A DNA stretch of 55,914 nucleotides, taken from Planctomycetota bacterium. Lineage in GTDB: Bacteria; Planctomycetota; UBA1135; GCA-002686595. This document shows, piece after piece, positions 41,588-52,572 of the stretch. Each line of letters opens with the position of its first letter. Position 1 is the stretch's first letter. The notes under the pieces were generated by a model. It did not search any database. It worked only from the letters and a program-made list of their open reading frames with translations, and was not told the origin of the DNA. A program made the translations under genes and the position numbers. The stretch spans positions 1-55,914 of the forward strand of contig JASLMK010000051.1 in the NCBI GenBank assembly GCA_030746555.1. The letters run 5' to 3'.

Positions 41588-42694
41588 GTGCCGCGCCTCG
41601 CTCCGCTCCCCCTTGCCCTCGCCTGCTGCGTCCTCGCCGCCCGCTCGGCCGCACCGGCGTCTGCGGCGCAGGAGCCCACCGACGCCCGGGCCGAGGCCGC
41701 CTGGCGCACCCTCGACGCCGACACCCGCACGGAGGTCATCGAGCGCTTTCGCCTGGAGGTCGCCTGGAACGACACCTTCCAGAACGCCCTGCTGCGCTTC
41801 GTCCTCGACGGCCAGGAGCGCGACCCGGGCCTCTGGCCGGCGCGGCGGCCGGCGGCCCACTTCGATCCCGCCACCCACGCGCCTCGCCAGCCGACCCCGC
41901 GCCGTCCACTCGGGGCCGACAGCGCGCGGGTCAAGAAGCAGGCCGAGCGCTTCTTCTTCCGCGTGCCGCCCCGGCGCCTGCGCAGCGGCTGGGCCTACTC
42001 CTACGAGACCCGCGGGCTGGTGCGGGAGGTGGACGCCGACGATCCCGACCGCCTCTTCGCCAACGGCCTGCGCGGGTTCCCGCCCGACCTCGATCTGGCC
42101 GAGGCCCTCGTCGAGCGGGCCCTCGACGACGGGGCGCAACGGCTCGTCCTGACGGCATTCGGCCACGCCTACACCGACCGCCTGGGTGCCCTCTTCCCGG
42201 GGTTGACCCTCTACGACGCCTGGGCGTCGGGCGGCGAGATGGAGATGCCCGACATCGACTGCCTGGGCATCGTGCACACGGTCCTCGACGACTGGACGAG
42301 CTGGAAGGCGCCGGTGCCCACCCGGAAACAAGACGAGCTGTACGCGACGATCGGCGCCCTCTTCGTCGACGCGCGGCGCCATCGCGGCCTGCGCCACGCC
42401 CTGGCGCGCAGCTACCTGACCGGCGAGGCGGTCCTGCGCGACGGCTACCAGCCCAGCCTGGCGGCCTTCCACGCCCTGTGGGAGGACGCGAGCTCCAACC
42501 CGGCGACCCTCGCCGAGCGCCTGCCGCCGGCGGCGGACTGGGAGGGATTCCTGACCGCTTGGGGCGAACGCGTGGACGACGAGCCCGAGCGCCTCGCGGC
42601 CGGCCGGCGCCGCCAGGCGACCTTGGTCGCCGACGCGGCCGCGGTGCGCCGCACGCTCCTGCGGATCCTGCGCGAGACCGGCGCCTTCGATTGA
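41588..42694 (+). CDS. Predicted exported protein of unknown function
   Basis: Not recognised. The 368-residue product begins with a hydrophobic signal-like stretch (LAPLPLALACCVLAARSAAPASA) that could be cut after an Ala-rich site or at a lipobox cysteine. The mature part is helical and Arg/Asp-rich, with conserved-looking stretches AWNDTFQNALLRFVLDGQE, QAERFFFRVPPRRLRSGWAYSYE and EMPDIDCLGIVHTVLDDW. No enzyme motif is evident. The start is GTG at 41588, with GGAGG very close upstream; a GTG at 41573 is the alternative. It converges with the flavoprotein gene, 8 bases away. Confidence 0.55.
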   Translation: MPRLAPLPLALACCVLAARSAAPASAAQEPTDARAEAAWRTLDADTRTEVIERFRLEVAWNDTFQNALLRFVLDGQERDPGLWPARRPAAHFDPATHAPRQPTPRRPLGADSARVKKQAERFFFRVPPRRLRSGWAYSYETRGLVREVDADDPDRLFANGLRGFPPDLDLAEALVERALDDGAQRLVLTAFGHAYTDRLGALFPGLTLYDAWASGGEMEMPDIDCLGIVHTVLDDWTSWKAPVPTRKQDELYATIGALFVDARRHRGLRHALARSYLTGEAVLRDGYQPSLAAFHALWEDASSNPATLAERLPPAADWEGFLTAWGERVDDEPERLAAGRRRQATLVADAAAVRRTLLRILRETGAFD

Positions 42695-42702
42695 GCCCGG
42701 GC

Positions 42703-43977
42703 TCAGGCCTCAGAAGCGACGGCGCGCCCGGCCAGCTCGGCCGTGGCGAAGGCGGCCTGGAAGTTGAGGCCGCCGATCGGCCCGTCGAGGTCGAGCAGCT
42801 CGCCGCACACCCACAGCCCCGGGTGGCCGCGCACGGCCATGGTCGCCGGGTCGACCGCCGCGAGCGCCAGGCCGCCGGCGGTCACCTCGGCCCGGTCGAA
42901 GCCCAGGCTCCCCTCGACGGGGACGGCCAGGCCCTTGAGCGCCTCCACGAGGTCGTGGCGCCGCGCCCGCGGCAGCTCGCTCACCGCCGAGCGGGAGTCG
43001 ACCAGCCCGGCCTGCCGGCAGGCGGCGTCGAGCACTCGCCGGGGGACGTCGAGGCCGAGGGCGCGCGCCACGCTGCCGGCCCCCGGGCTGGCGGCGCCCT
43101 CGATCAGGCGCCGCCGCAGCTCCTCTCGGCCGGTGCCCACGCCGAGGTCCAGCAGGATCTCGCGCGCGCCTCCATCGGCGGTCACGTGGCGCGAGAGGTC
43201 GAGAGCCGCGGGGCCCGACAGGCCTTCGTGGGTGAACACCACCGGGCGGCGGCGGCGGACCGTCTCCCCCGTCGGCGCGACCAGGCGCGCCTCGACCTCC
43301 TGCAGGGCGACGCCGGCCAGCTCGCGTACCCAGTCCGCCCCGCTGCGCAAGGGGACGAGGGCCGGGCGCGGCTCGACGACCTCCAGGCCCAGCTCTCGCA
43401 ACCAGGGGTAGGCGTCTCCGGTCGTGCCCGAGCGCGGGACGCTCGCCCCGCCGGTGCACAGGACCAGGCGCCGGCAGCGGACGGCTCCGGCGCCGGCCAG
43501 GCGCGCCCGCCAGCCGCCCGCCGCGCCCAGGGACTCGATCCCCGCCACCGCCGCGCCACAGCGCGGCAGCACCCCCGCCGCCCGGGCCTCGGCCTCGAGG
43601 GCGTCGCGTACGTCGCGGGCCCGCTGGCTGGCGGGAAAGACCTTCTCCAAGGGCGCCTCGACGGTCTCCACGCCCAGGGAGCCGAAGCGCTCCCGCAGGG
43701 CCGCCGGGCTCAGGGCGCGGAAGGCCGGGCGCAGGAAACGCCCCCCCTCGCGGCCGAACAGGCGCCCGGCCGCCTCGCTCGCCAGGGTCGTCGTCAGGTT
43801 GCAGCGCGTGCCGCCGCTGGCGAGCACCTTCGTCCCGATCCGCGGCGTCTTCTCCAGCAGGAGCACCCGCGCCCCCGCCCGCGCCGCCCGCGCCGCGGCC
43901 CAGGTTCCCGCGGCACCGGCCCCCACGACGAGGACCTCTACCGCGACCTCGTCCGGCGACGGGCCTGGGTCAACCAC
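42703..43977 (-). CDS. HI0933/BaiN-type FAD-dependent oxidoreductase
   Basis: Flavoprotein of 424 residues. The FAD-binding motif VLVVGAGAAGTWAAARAARAG is at the N-terminus, followed by LLLEKTPRIGTKVLASGGTRCNLT, which is the hallmark of the HI0933/YhiN family (PF03486). LVLCTGGASVPRSGTTGDAYPW and the C-terminal GELLDLDGPIGGLNFQAAFATAELAG complete the fold. The cellular substrate is unknown. The GTG start lies 8 bases inside the end of dusB, so the genes are coupled. Confidence 0.88.
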   Translation of the reverse strand: MVDPGPSPDEVAVEVLVVGAGAAGTWAAARAARAGARVLLLEKTPRIGTKVLASGGTRCNLTTTLASEAAGRLFGREGGRFLRPAFRALSPAALRERFGSLGVETVEAPLEKVFPASQRARDVRDALEAEARAAGVLPRCGAAVAGIESLGAAGGWRARLAGAGAVRCRRLVLCTGGASVPRSGTTGDAYPWLRELGLEVVEPRPALVPLRSGADWVRELAGVALQEVEARLVAPTGETVRRRRPVVFTHEGLSGPAALDLSRHVTADGGAREILLDLGVGTGREELRRRLIEGAASPGAGSVARALGLDVPRRVLDAACRQAGLVDSRSAVSELPRARRHDLVEALKGLAVPVEGSLGFDRAEVTAGGLALAAVDPATMAVRGHPGLWVCGELLDLDGPIGGLNFQAAFATAELAGRAVASEA

Positions 43978-45148
43978 CGGAGAGGGCGCGTTCGCTGGCC
44001 TCGAGCCGCGCGCTCCTGGGGGGCCGGTCGTCGTCGCGGTCGTCGAGGTAGCCCTCGGGCAGGCGCACGCGCTGGGTGCGCCCGCGCTTGGCGCGCTGCG
44101 CACGCAGGGCGGAGCGCGGGAAGGGCTCGGCGGGGTCGAGGCCCGCGAGCAGGCTCTCGAGCTCTGACGGCGTGCTGACGCGCAGGAGCTCGGCGCGCAC
44201 GGCCCGGGCGCCGCGGAAGCCCTTGGTGTACCAGGCGCACCACTTGCGCGTCTGGCGCATGCCGGTGTCCACCCCGAAACACTCGACGAGACCCCGCGCG
44301 TGGTCGAGGAGGATCGGAACGATCTCCCCCATCGTCGGCGGCGGCGGAGGCGCGTGGCCCTCGAAGGCGGCGGCGAGCTCTCCGAAGAGCCAGGGCCGGC
44401 CCAGGCAGCCGCGGCCGATGATGATCCCCGCGCAGCCGGTCTCGCGCATCATCGCCAGGCCGTCGGTCCACTCCCAGATGTCGCCGTTGCCGAGCACGGG
44501 GATGGGGACGGCCTCCACGAGGCGGGCGATGGCCTCGCGGTCGGCCCGGCCGCTGTAGAGCTGGGCCGCCGTTCGTCCGTGCAGCCCGATGGCCGCCGCC
44601 CCCTCCTCGACCGCCACGCGCCCCGCATCGAGGTAGGTCGACAGGCTCTCGTCGATACCCTTGCGGACCTTGATCGTCACCGGCACCGAACCGGCGGCCT
44701 CGACCGCGGCGCTCACCAGGCGCGCCAAGAGTCGCGGGCGCACGGGGATCGCGCTGCCGCCGCCCTGGCGCGTGACCTTGGGCACGGGGCAGCCGAAGTT
44801 CATGTCCACCAGATCGACCCCGTCGTCGACCAAGGCCGCGACCATCGCAGCGACGTCCGCCGGGTCAGAGCCGTAGATCTGGACCGCCCGGGGGTGCTCT
44901 CCGGGGCCCCCGCGGGCCAGGGCGAGGGTCGTGGGGTTGCCCTCGCGGAAGCCGCGGGCGGTGATCATCTCGGTCACCGCCAGGCCCGCGCCGAGGTCGC
45001 GACACAGGCGCCTGAAGGGGACGTTGGTGACGCCCGCCATGGGCGCCAGGACCACCGGCGGCCAGATCGACAGGGGCCCCACCTGCAGGGGGGCGAACTC
45101 GCCGGGCGCGGCGACGGCGGTGCCGGCGGACGCGCTCACGGCGCTCAT
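43970..45148 (-). CDS. dusB: tRNA-dihydrouridine synthase
   Basis: FMN enzyme that reduces uridines in the tRNA D-arm. The 392-residue protein has VVLAPMAGVTNVPFRRLC, VDMNFGCPVPKVTRQGGGSA with the catalytic Cys, KVRKGID, LHGRTAAQLYSG and PVLGNGDI, and the C-terminal region GMRQTRKWCAWYTKGF matches the DusB (NifR3) type. A basic tail of about 50 residues follows the enzyme. The ATG overlaps the stop of the amidohydrolase-like gene upstream. Confidence 0.92.
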   Translation of the reverse strand: MSAVSASAGTAVAAPGEFAPLQVGPLSIWPPVVLAPMAGVTNVPFRRLCRDLGAGLAVTEMITARGFREGNPTTLALARGGPGEHPRAVQIYGSDPADVAAMVAALVDDGVDLVDMNFGCPVPKVTRQGGGSAIPVRPRLLARLVSAAVEAAGSVPVTIKVRKGIDESLSTYLDAGRVAVEEGAAAIGLHGRTAAQLYSGRADREAIARLVEAVPIPVLGNGDIWEWTDGLAMMRETGCAGIIIGRGCLGRPWLFGELAAAFEGHAPPPPPTMGEIVPILLDHARGLVECFGVDTGMRQTRKWCAWYTKGFRGARAVRAELLRVSTPSELESLLAGLDPAEPFPRSALRAQRAKRGRTQRVRLPEGYLDDRDDDRPPRSARLEASERALSGG

Positions 45149-47064
45149 CGACCGCGGACCGGAAGGCCCGCTCCTCCGTGGGCGTCGGCCTGTCGACCGG
45201 CCGTCCTGATGGTCCCCGAGCCGCGGGTGCGCTCGATGTGCAGCACCTCGCCGTGGGGTCCGAAGGTGCAGGCCACGCCGCCCACGCCGGTGCGCGCGAA
45301 GTGCACGCCCTCGGGGGTGCGCTCGAGGGTCCAGCGGGCCAGGGCGGGCTCGATGTCCTCGAGGGTCAACACCGTCAGCTCCCCGACCTCATCACGCTGG
45401 CCGAGCACGAGTGCGGTCGAGACCGAGCCCGCGTCGAAGAGCGCCAGGTGCTCGTGGATCGCCGACACGTCGATGTGGGTGCCGTTGAAGCGTCGCTGGA
45501 TGCGCAACTGATCGGCCACCAAGATGCCCTCGATCGTGACCACGTCCCCGCCGCGCTCGACAGCCAGCTCGAACCCCTCCAGGCGCCCGGCACGGATGCG
45601 CTGGTTGAGCGAGGTGCGGGTGCCGCCGGCGCGGTCGACCGCGCGCGTGCAGTAGGCCAGGAGCCCCTCTCCGAGGTCGACGACGGCGTAGCGCTCGACG
45701 GAGACCTCGCGGCCCAGGGCGCCCGAGTCGACGCGGCCCGTCAGGAGCAGCCGGCCGCCTTCTGGCAGGTCGGGCGGCTGGACGGCGAGGGGGCGGGCGG
45801 CCCGCTCCCGGGCGGCCGCCTGGCGCTCGAGCACGTCGTCCTCCATGCGTTCGAGGTCGCGCTCGTCGAGGAGCACGCCGCGCAGGACGACCCGGGCCGG
45901 ACGGCGCAGGCAGGCCAGGTCCCGCCGCGGATCGCCGTCGAGGACGAGCAGGTCTGCCACGCGGCCGGCCTGGATGGTCCCGCGCTCTCCCTCCAGCCCC
46001 GCCAGGCGCGCCGCGCTCGCGGTCGCCAGCTCCAGCACCGCAGCCGGGGGGATTCCGGCGCGCACGAAGAGGGCGAGCTCGTCGTGCAGGCCATCGCCGG
46101 GCGCGATCCAGGGGTTGGGGGCGGCGCTGCCGGGGAACAGGTCCACACCGGCCTCCCACAGGCGCCGCACCAAGTGCAGCTGGCGCCCGAGGAGGGCGTC
46201 GTGGCGTGCCAGGCCCTGGGGATCGAGAGCGTCGCGGCGGCCGGCGAGCTCGGCTCGCCACCAGGCCTCGTAGTGGGGCGCCAGGCGCGCGAGGACCGCC
46301 GGCTCGCGGCCGGGGTCCTCCCCGCGCTGGGCGTAGGCGCGCAGGAGCGGCGTGACGGCTGGCGGGGCGGAGCCGAGGCCGGAGAGGATCGTCTCGACAG
46401 CCTCGGCATCCAGTTCGTCCCACGCTCCCGGAGACGGCGGGAAGGCCTCCAGCGTGCACAGGCCGTCCACCCCCGCCGCGACCGCGTCGGCCAGATCGAC
46501 CCCGGCCGGCAAGGGGCCCCAGACGGCCAGGCCCTGTTCGTGGGCCAGCAAGACCAGGCGCCGCCAGGCGCCGACGCCCAGGCCCTGCTGCACGGCGACG
46601 AAGTCGATGCCGAGCTCCCGCAGGCGAGGCAGCTTGTCCTCGACGTCCGCGGCCCCCCCGACCACGACCGATTCGGTCGTGCTGGGGCGCGGGCCGTCGA
46701 AGGCCGCACCGCAGACCACCAGAGCCGGACCGGGCCCGCGGTCGCGCACCGCCGGTGAGCGTGCGGCGAAGATCGTGCCCAGGTCGTTGCCGAGGTCGCG
46801 GACGCAGGTGACTCCCGCGAGGATGTAGAGCGGATCGTGCTCGAGGTCGTGATGGACCATGCCGTCGATCAGCCCCGGAACCAGGTGCCGGCCGGCGAGG
46901 TCGACGCGCTCCGCCCCCGCCGGCACGGCCAGGTCCTCGCCCACGGCCTCGATGCGCCCGTCGCGCACGATCACCGTCGCCACGCGCGGCCCCTCTTCTG
47001 GGACCAGCGTGTGGACCGTGGCGCCTTCGAGGGCCAGCAACTGCAGCAGGGCCAGGGTGAGCAT
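45145..47064 (-). CDS. Amidohydrolase-like protein with degenerate metal site and extra C-terminal domain
   Basis: The 639-residue protein has an amidohydrolase layout: a beta-strand start, RIEAVGEDLAVPAGAERVDLAG, then HLVPGLIDG. The metal-binding residues are mostly lost. The usual HxH is DGMVHHD (68-73), the usual His in AHxxG...H appears as AVWGPLP, and the GTD Asp is replaced (FPGSAAPNPW). About 200 extra residues after the barrel form a beta-rich domain. It is therefore probably not a standard hydrolase. The N-terminus is hydrophobic but not a clear signal peptide. First gene of the group with dusB and the flavoprotein. Confidence 0.65.
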   Translation of the reverse strand: MLTLALLQLLALEGATVHTLVPEEGPRVATVIVRDGRIEAVGEDLAVPAGAERVDLAGRHLVPGLIDGMVHHDLEHDPLYILAGVTCVRDLGNDLGTIFAARSPAVRDRGPGPALVVCGAAFDGPRPSTTESVVVGGAADVEDKLPRLRELGIDFVAVQQGLGVGAWRRLVLLAHEQGLAVWGPLPAGVDLADAVAAGVDGLCTLEAFPPSPGAWDELDAEAVETILSGLGSAPPAVTPLLRAYAQRGEDPGREPAVLARLAPHYEAWWRAELAGRRDALDPQGLARHDALLGRQLHLVRRLWEAGVDLFPGSAAPNPWIAPGDGLHDELALFVRAGIPPAAVLELATASAARLAGLEGERGTIQAGRVADLLVLDGDPRRDLACLRRPARVVLRGVLLDERDLERMEDDVLERQAAARERAARPLAVQPPDLPEGGRLLLTGRVDSGALGREVSVERYAVVDLGEGLLAYCTRAVDRAGGTRTSLNQRIRAGRLEGFELAVERGGDVVTIEGILVADQLRIQRRFNGTHIDVSAIHEHLALFDAGSVSTALVLGQRDEVGELTVLTLEDIEPALARWTLERTPEGVHFARTGVGGVACTFGPHGEVLHIERTRGSGTIRTAGRQADAHGGAGLPVRGR

Positions 47065-47091
47065 CGGGGCGACGGGGGCCGTCGGCCGCCT

Positions 47092-47097
47092 GTTATA
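47092..47097 (-). promoter_or_regulatory. -10-like element before the amidohydrolase-dusB-flavoprotein group
   Basis: TATAAC on the minus strand lies 27 bases before the ATG at 47064. No clear -35 box was found. A second AT-rich palindrome GTATAC (47114-47119) lies nearby in otherwise GC-rich DNA. Positions 47121-47336, before greA, show no gene. Confidence 0.35.
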
Positions 47098-47336
47098 CCC
47101 GTCCGGAGACGCCGTATACCGACCGTGGGGAGAGAAGGGGCCGACCTCGCCCGGAATCCCACCGAGGCCCTGGAACCTGTGCCCGCGATCGGGCATCCTC
47201 TCCGGAGCGCGCCCTCGCCGAGACCCCAGGTCTCCGCGGGGGCGCCTGCTTGCCCTCGATTCTGCCCCGCCTCGCTCGGTCGCGGGCCCGCCCCAGCGCG
47301 GTCCCGCGAGCGGGCTCCACCCCTGGAACCCGTCCC

Positions 47337-49520
47337 ATGAGCCTCCCGATCCTCGTAGCTCAGGAAAACTGGCAGGTCTTCGACGAGGCCTGGCTGGCCT
47401 TGATGAACGCCGAGGGAGCGCTCGACGAGCTCCTACCCGCCCTGACCGTCGCCGGCGAGAAGAAGCGCATCGCACGCTGCGTTCCCCTGGTGCGCCAGCA
47501 TGCCGAGCTGCTCGAGGCCGGCGAGCGGCACGCCGACGCGGCGGCCCTGTTGGGCACGGCCCTGGCGGCCGGCGCTCCCCACGCGGAGTTCGCGGCCAAG
47601 CTGGACGAGATGGCCCAGGCGGCGTGGGGCGAGGAGCCTTGGTGGGAGCAGGCCGTCGAGCTGACCGGCCTGACCGCCCCCGGCGGGGATCCGCGCCGGG
47701 CCTGGAGGGCATTCGGCCGCCTGCGCGCCCTGGAGGCCGGAGCGGTCGTCTTCCACGCCGGCGGCTGGGGCACGGGAGAGGTCACCGAGGCCGGCGAGGG
47801 CACGGTCTCCGTGCGCTTCCATACGGGCATGAGCGATCGGTTCCCGATGGCCGCCGCGCTGGACATCTTCGAGGTCCTGCCCGAGGGTGACCTGCGCACC
47901 CTCCACTTCCGCGATGCCGCCGCGCTCAAGAAGCGCATGAAGAAGGAGCCCCTCGAGGTCCTGCGGGCGATCCTCGAGCGCTACCACGGCCGGGCCTCGC
48001 TGATCTCGGTCAAGAACGCCATGGCCCAGGTCGGCCTGGAGGGCAGCGGCTGGAGCGCGTGGTGGCGGCGCGTCAAGAAGCTGGCCGAGGACAGCGAGTG
48101 GTTCAAACTCTCTGGGAGCGGCCAGCGCATGGAGCTGCGCCTGCTCCTGGAGGCGGCCGATCCTTGCGAGCAGCTCCAGCGCCAGCTCTCGGCCCTGGGG
48201 AGCCTCGAGGAGATCCTCGAGCGCTGTCGGACCGTGCTCGCCGGAGGCCGGGAGCCCGCCCTGATGGAGCTGGCCCTCGAGGCCCTGGAGGGCGCGGCCG
48301 CCGATCCCGATGAACCCCTCCCGTGGCGCATGGCCGCCTGGCTCTCGATCCGCTCCGCCCGCGGCGAGACCCCCGCGGCCCTCGCCGAGCGCCTCGCCGA
48401 GGCCGAGGCGGGGGAAGGGGCGTCGACCCCCGCGGGGGCCGAGAACGCGCCGCACCGCGCCTGGGAATCCCTGGGCGCGCTGCCCACCGTCCGCGACCAG
48501 GAGGCGGCCCTCGACCTGCTGCCCGAGGTCTTCGGCGAGGATTGGCTGGCGGCCGTCGGCGCCCAACTTCGCTACGCGCCCCCGGGTATGGTGCGGCCGC
48601 TCGTCGAGCGCCTGCTCGAGGCGGGCTCCCAGAGCCTGCTCGGCGCCGTCTACGCCGAGCTGCTCGCGCGCCCCCAGCGGGCACCGCACCTCCTGGTGGC
48701 CCTGGCGCGCCTGGGCGAGGATGGGCGCCTCGAGGGAGAGCTGCCCCCGCCGGCGCGCCGCGCCCAGTCCCTCGTCTCCCTCGGGGCACGCCTGTGGAAG
48801 GACCGCGGGGACGACCCGCACTCCGCCCGCAGCCTCGGGCGCCTGGTCGAGTTCCTGACGGCCGGCCACAATCCGCGCTTGGAGGGCATGCTCGCCGACG
48901 CCGGCCCCGAGACCCTCCGGAGCATCCAGCTGCAGGTCCAGCAAGGGATCGACGAGTCCATCGACAACATCATCACCTCCGTCATCTTCCACTCCGACCT
49001 CGACCTCGCCGACGCGCGTGACCGCGGCTTCTGGGAGGGCGAGGAGATCTGGACGACGCGTGGCGGTCTGGAGCGCTTCAACGCCGAGCTGCGGGAGTTG
49101 CGCGACGAGAAGATCCCGGCCAACGAGAATGCGATCGGCGCGGCCGCCGCCCTGGGCGATCTGTCGGAGAACGCCGAGTGGGAGATGGCCCTGCAGGAGA
49201 AGCGCAACCTGACCACGCGCCTGGCCGAGATGGAGGGGGACGCCCTGCGGGCGCGCCTGCTCGAGGACGCCAGTCTCCCCGAGGACAAGGTCTGCCCCGG
49301 GACGGCGGTGCGCTACCGGGACCTCGGCGCCGGCGACGAGCACCGCATCGTCATCCTCGGCCCCTGGGACACGGACATGGGCGAGGACATCGTCAGCTAC
49401 CGGGCTCCTCTCGCCCAGGGTCTCTTGGGTTTGTCGAGCGGCGATCAGTCGCGGGTCGACCTGCCGGGCGGCGCCCTCGACCTGGAGGTGCTGGGGATCG
49501 AGCCCGTCGACGTGCAGTGA
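47337..49520 (+). CDS. greA: GreA-type transcription elongation factor with long N-terminal extension
   Basis: Helps stalled RNA polymerase cleave back-tracked RNA. Residues from about 590 to 727 are the GreA part: the coiled coil with the tip motif GDLSENAEWEMALQEKRNL (about residue 606) and the FKBP-like domain (CPGTAVRYRDLGAGDEHRIVILGPWDTD). The first 580 residues are helical, repeat-like and of unknown role, including an SH3-like stretch (GAVVFHAGGWGTGEVTEAGEGTVSVRFH). Standard GreA is about 158 residues; long forms are known in Chlamydiae, so this supports PVC affinity. A clean ATG start is used. Confidence 0.85.
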   Translation: MSLPILVAQENWQVFDEAWLALMNAEGALDELLPALTVAGEKKRIARCVPLVRQHAELLEAGERHADAAALLGTALAAGAPHAEFAAKLDEMAQAAWGEEPWWEQAVELTGLTAPGGDPRRAWRAFGRLRALEAGAVVFHAGGWGTGEVTEAGEGTVSVRFHTGMSDRFPMAAALDIFEVLPEGDLRTLHFRDAAALKKRMKKEPLEVLRAILERYHGRASLISVKNAMAQVGLEGSGWSAWWRRVKKLAEDSEWFKLSGSGQRMELRLLLEAADPCEQLQRQLSALGSLEEILERCRTVLAGGREPALMELALEALEGAAADPDEPLPWRMAAWLSIRSARGETPAALAERLAEAEAGEGASTPAGAENAPHRAWESLGALPTVRDQEAALDLLPEVFGEDWLAAVGAQLRYAPPGMVRPLVERLLEAGSQSLLGAVYAELLARPQRAPHLLVALARLGEDGRLEGELPPPARRAQSLVSLGARLWKDRGDDPHSARSLGRLVEFLTAGHNPRLEGMLADAGPETLRSIQLQVQQGIDESIDNIITSVIFHSDLDLADARDRGFWEGEEIWTTRGGLERFNAELRELRDEKIPANENAIGAAAALGDLSENAEWEMALQEKRNLTTRLAEMEGDALRARLLEDASLPEDKVCPGTAVRYRDLGAGDEHRIVILGPWDTDMGEDIVSYRAPLAQGLLGLSSGDQSRVDLPGGALDLEVLGIEPVDVQ

Positions 49521-49536
49521 GGCGAGCGCCGCGCTG

Positions 49537-49953
49537 ATGGACGAGCGGACCCTCGGCGGCTGGCGATTGCGCTGCGACCCGGAGGCCACGCGCGCCTTGG
49601 GTGGGGCCGCCCCGGCGGCCGCGGACGCCTGCGGCTGCCCCGCCTGCGAGAACTACGTTGCCCAGCGGGGCGAGGCACTCGACACGGGCCTGCGGGCCGA
49701 CCTCGAGGGCCTGGGAATCGATCCCGACCGGGAGAGCGAGCTGTGCCATCTCGGGCGCCGCGAGGATGGGCTGCACCGCTACGTCTGCCGCTTCGGCTTC
49801 GTGGGTGCGGTCGTGGGCGAGCCCGAGGAGCCTCCCGGCGAGGGCGGCTGGCGCGCCGGCCCTCGCGCTGAGGGGGTCGAAGGGGGCGGCGAGGCCTGGC
49901 TGGAGGTCGAGGTGGCCCTCCCGTGGCGCTTGGACCTCGGCGAGCTGCCCTGA
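49537..49953 (+). CDS. Small CxCxxC protein of unknown function
   Basis: The 138-residue product has a CGCPACENYVAQR motif (three cysteines in CxCxxC) near residue 32, followed by GLGIDPDRESELCHLGRREDGLHRYVCRFGFVG. Small proteins with a similar CxCxxC...LGIDP pattern occur as uncharacterised families in several bacteria, and metal binding is possible. It lies 16 bases after greA on the same strand, so co-transcription is likely. Confidence 0.6.
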   Translation: MDERTLGGWRLRCDPEATRALGGAAPAAADACGCPACENYVAQRGEALDTGLRADLEGLGIDPDRESELCHLGRREDGLHRYVCRFGFVGAVVGEPEEPPGEGGWRAGPRAEGVEGGGEAWLEVEVALPWRLDLGELP

Positions 49954-50002
49954 GCCCTGTCCGCCCCGGAAAAGCCCGGACTTGCCCTGGCATCCCACCG
50001 AG

Positions 50003-50022
50003 CATCAGCCTATTGTGATGTA
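50003..50022 (+). promoter_or_regulatory. -10 element and inverted repeat before the ArsR-methyltransferase gene
   Basis: TATTGT (50011-50016) ends 6 bases before the GTG at 50023, again suggesting a leaderless mRNA. It is covered by the inverted repeat CATCA-N8-TGATG (50003-50007, 50016-50020), a plausible autoregulatory ArsR-family operator. Confidence 0.4.
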
Positions 50023-51018
50023 GTGTTGAAAGTACCCGCAACAGGCCAGGACCTGCCCACGACGCTCCTGAAGGCCCTCGGCGACCCGATCCGCCTGCGC
50101 ATCCTGCGCCTCTTGGATCGAGAGGAGTTGTCGGTGGGCGAGCTCTCCCGGGCCCTGGCCCTGTCCCAGAGCCGCGTCAGCAACCACCTGCGGGTCCTGC
50201 GCGAGCACGCCCTGCTCGCCGAGCGCCAGGCCGGGACGAGCACCTTCCTGCGCCTGGGGATCGCCGACGCCGACGGGCTCGCCGCCCGCCTCTGGGCGGC
50301 CCTCTCCGCCGACCTCACCGACGACCCCGGCGACACCGAGCGCCTGCGCCAGGTGATCGCCGAGCGGCGCGAAGTCTCGCCGGAGTTCTTCGACCGCGTC
50401 GCCGGCCGCTGGGACACGATCGGCGTCGAGTTCGCCTCGGGCCAGGCGCGCCAGCGCGCCGTCGCCAGCCTGGTGTCGGCGGGCGCGATCTGGGGCGACC
50501 TCGGCTGCGGCACGGGCTACGTCGCCCGCGCCATGCTCGGCCTGTGCGAGCGCGTCGTGTGCGTAGACAGCTCCGCCGGCATGCTCGAGCAGGCCCGCGT
50601 CCGCCTCGCCGAGCACCCCGGCGGCACCGAGGTCGACCTGCGCCTGGGCGAGCTCGACGCCCTGCCCATCGGCGACGGCGAGCTCGACGGCGCCGTGGCC
50701 GCGATGGTCCTCCACCACCTTCCCTCCCCCGACGGCTGCCTGGCCGAGGTCTTCCGCGTCCTGCGCCCCGGCGCCACGGCGGTCGTCGTCGACCTGGTCC
50801 CCCACGGCGAGGGTTGGCTCTCGACCGAGCTCGGCGACCGCCACCTCGGCCTCGACGCGCGCCAGGTCGGGGCGGCCTTCGCCGCCGCCGGCTTCGTGGA
50901 CGTGCGCATGGAGGCCCTCGACGACCGCTACCGTCCCCAGCCCCCCGCCGGGCTCCCGCCCCTGCCCGGGGGCGGCCTACCCCTCTACACCGTGCGCGGA
51001 CGCAAGCCCCGGGCTTGA
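50023..51018 (+). CDS. ArsR-family regulator fused to a SAM-dependent methyltransferase
   Basis: The 331-residue protein has an ArsR winged-helix domain (residues 1-90: [36 protein letters not shown]) and a methyltransferase domain ([16 protein letters not shown] near 160, then [15 protein letters not shown] and [23 protein letters not shown]). Fusions of this type are found before S-adenosylhomocysteine hydrolase genes and ArsR-type SahR is known to respond to the SAM/SAH balance; here ahcY is next. A role as methyl-cycle sensor is therefore likely (inference). No arsenic-type Cys pair is present in the HTH domain. Confidence 0.88.
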   Translation: MLKVPATGQDLPTTLLKALGDPIRLRILRLLDREELSVGELSRALALSQSRVSNHLRVLREHALLAERQAGTSTFLRLGIADADGLAARLWAALSADLTDDPGDTERLRQVIAERREVSPEFFDRVAGRWDTIGVEFASGQARQRAVASLVSAGAIWGDLGCGTGYVARAMLGLCERVVCVDSSAGMLEQARVRLAEHPGGTEVDLRLGELDALPIGDGELDGAVAAMVLHHLPSPDGCLAEVFRVLRPGATAVVVDLVPHGEGWLSTELGDRHLGLDARQVGAAFAAAGFVDVRMEALDDRYRPQPPAGLPPLPGGGLPLYTVRGRKPRA

Positions 51019-51098
51019 CCGCGCACCCCCTCCGTCCTTTCCTGTCCCGTCTCCCACCGTCGCCCGCGGCCGCGGGCCCACCCGAACCGAACGTGACC

Positions 51099-52556
<1,458 letters not shown>

Positions 52557-52572
52557 TGGCGGCGCCGGCTCG

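Noticed and set aside
51019..51098. SAH or SAM riboswitch before ahcY
   Set aside because: The gap is only 80 bases and pyrimidine-rich, with no recognisable riboswitch core.
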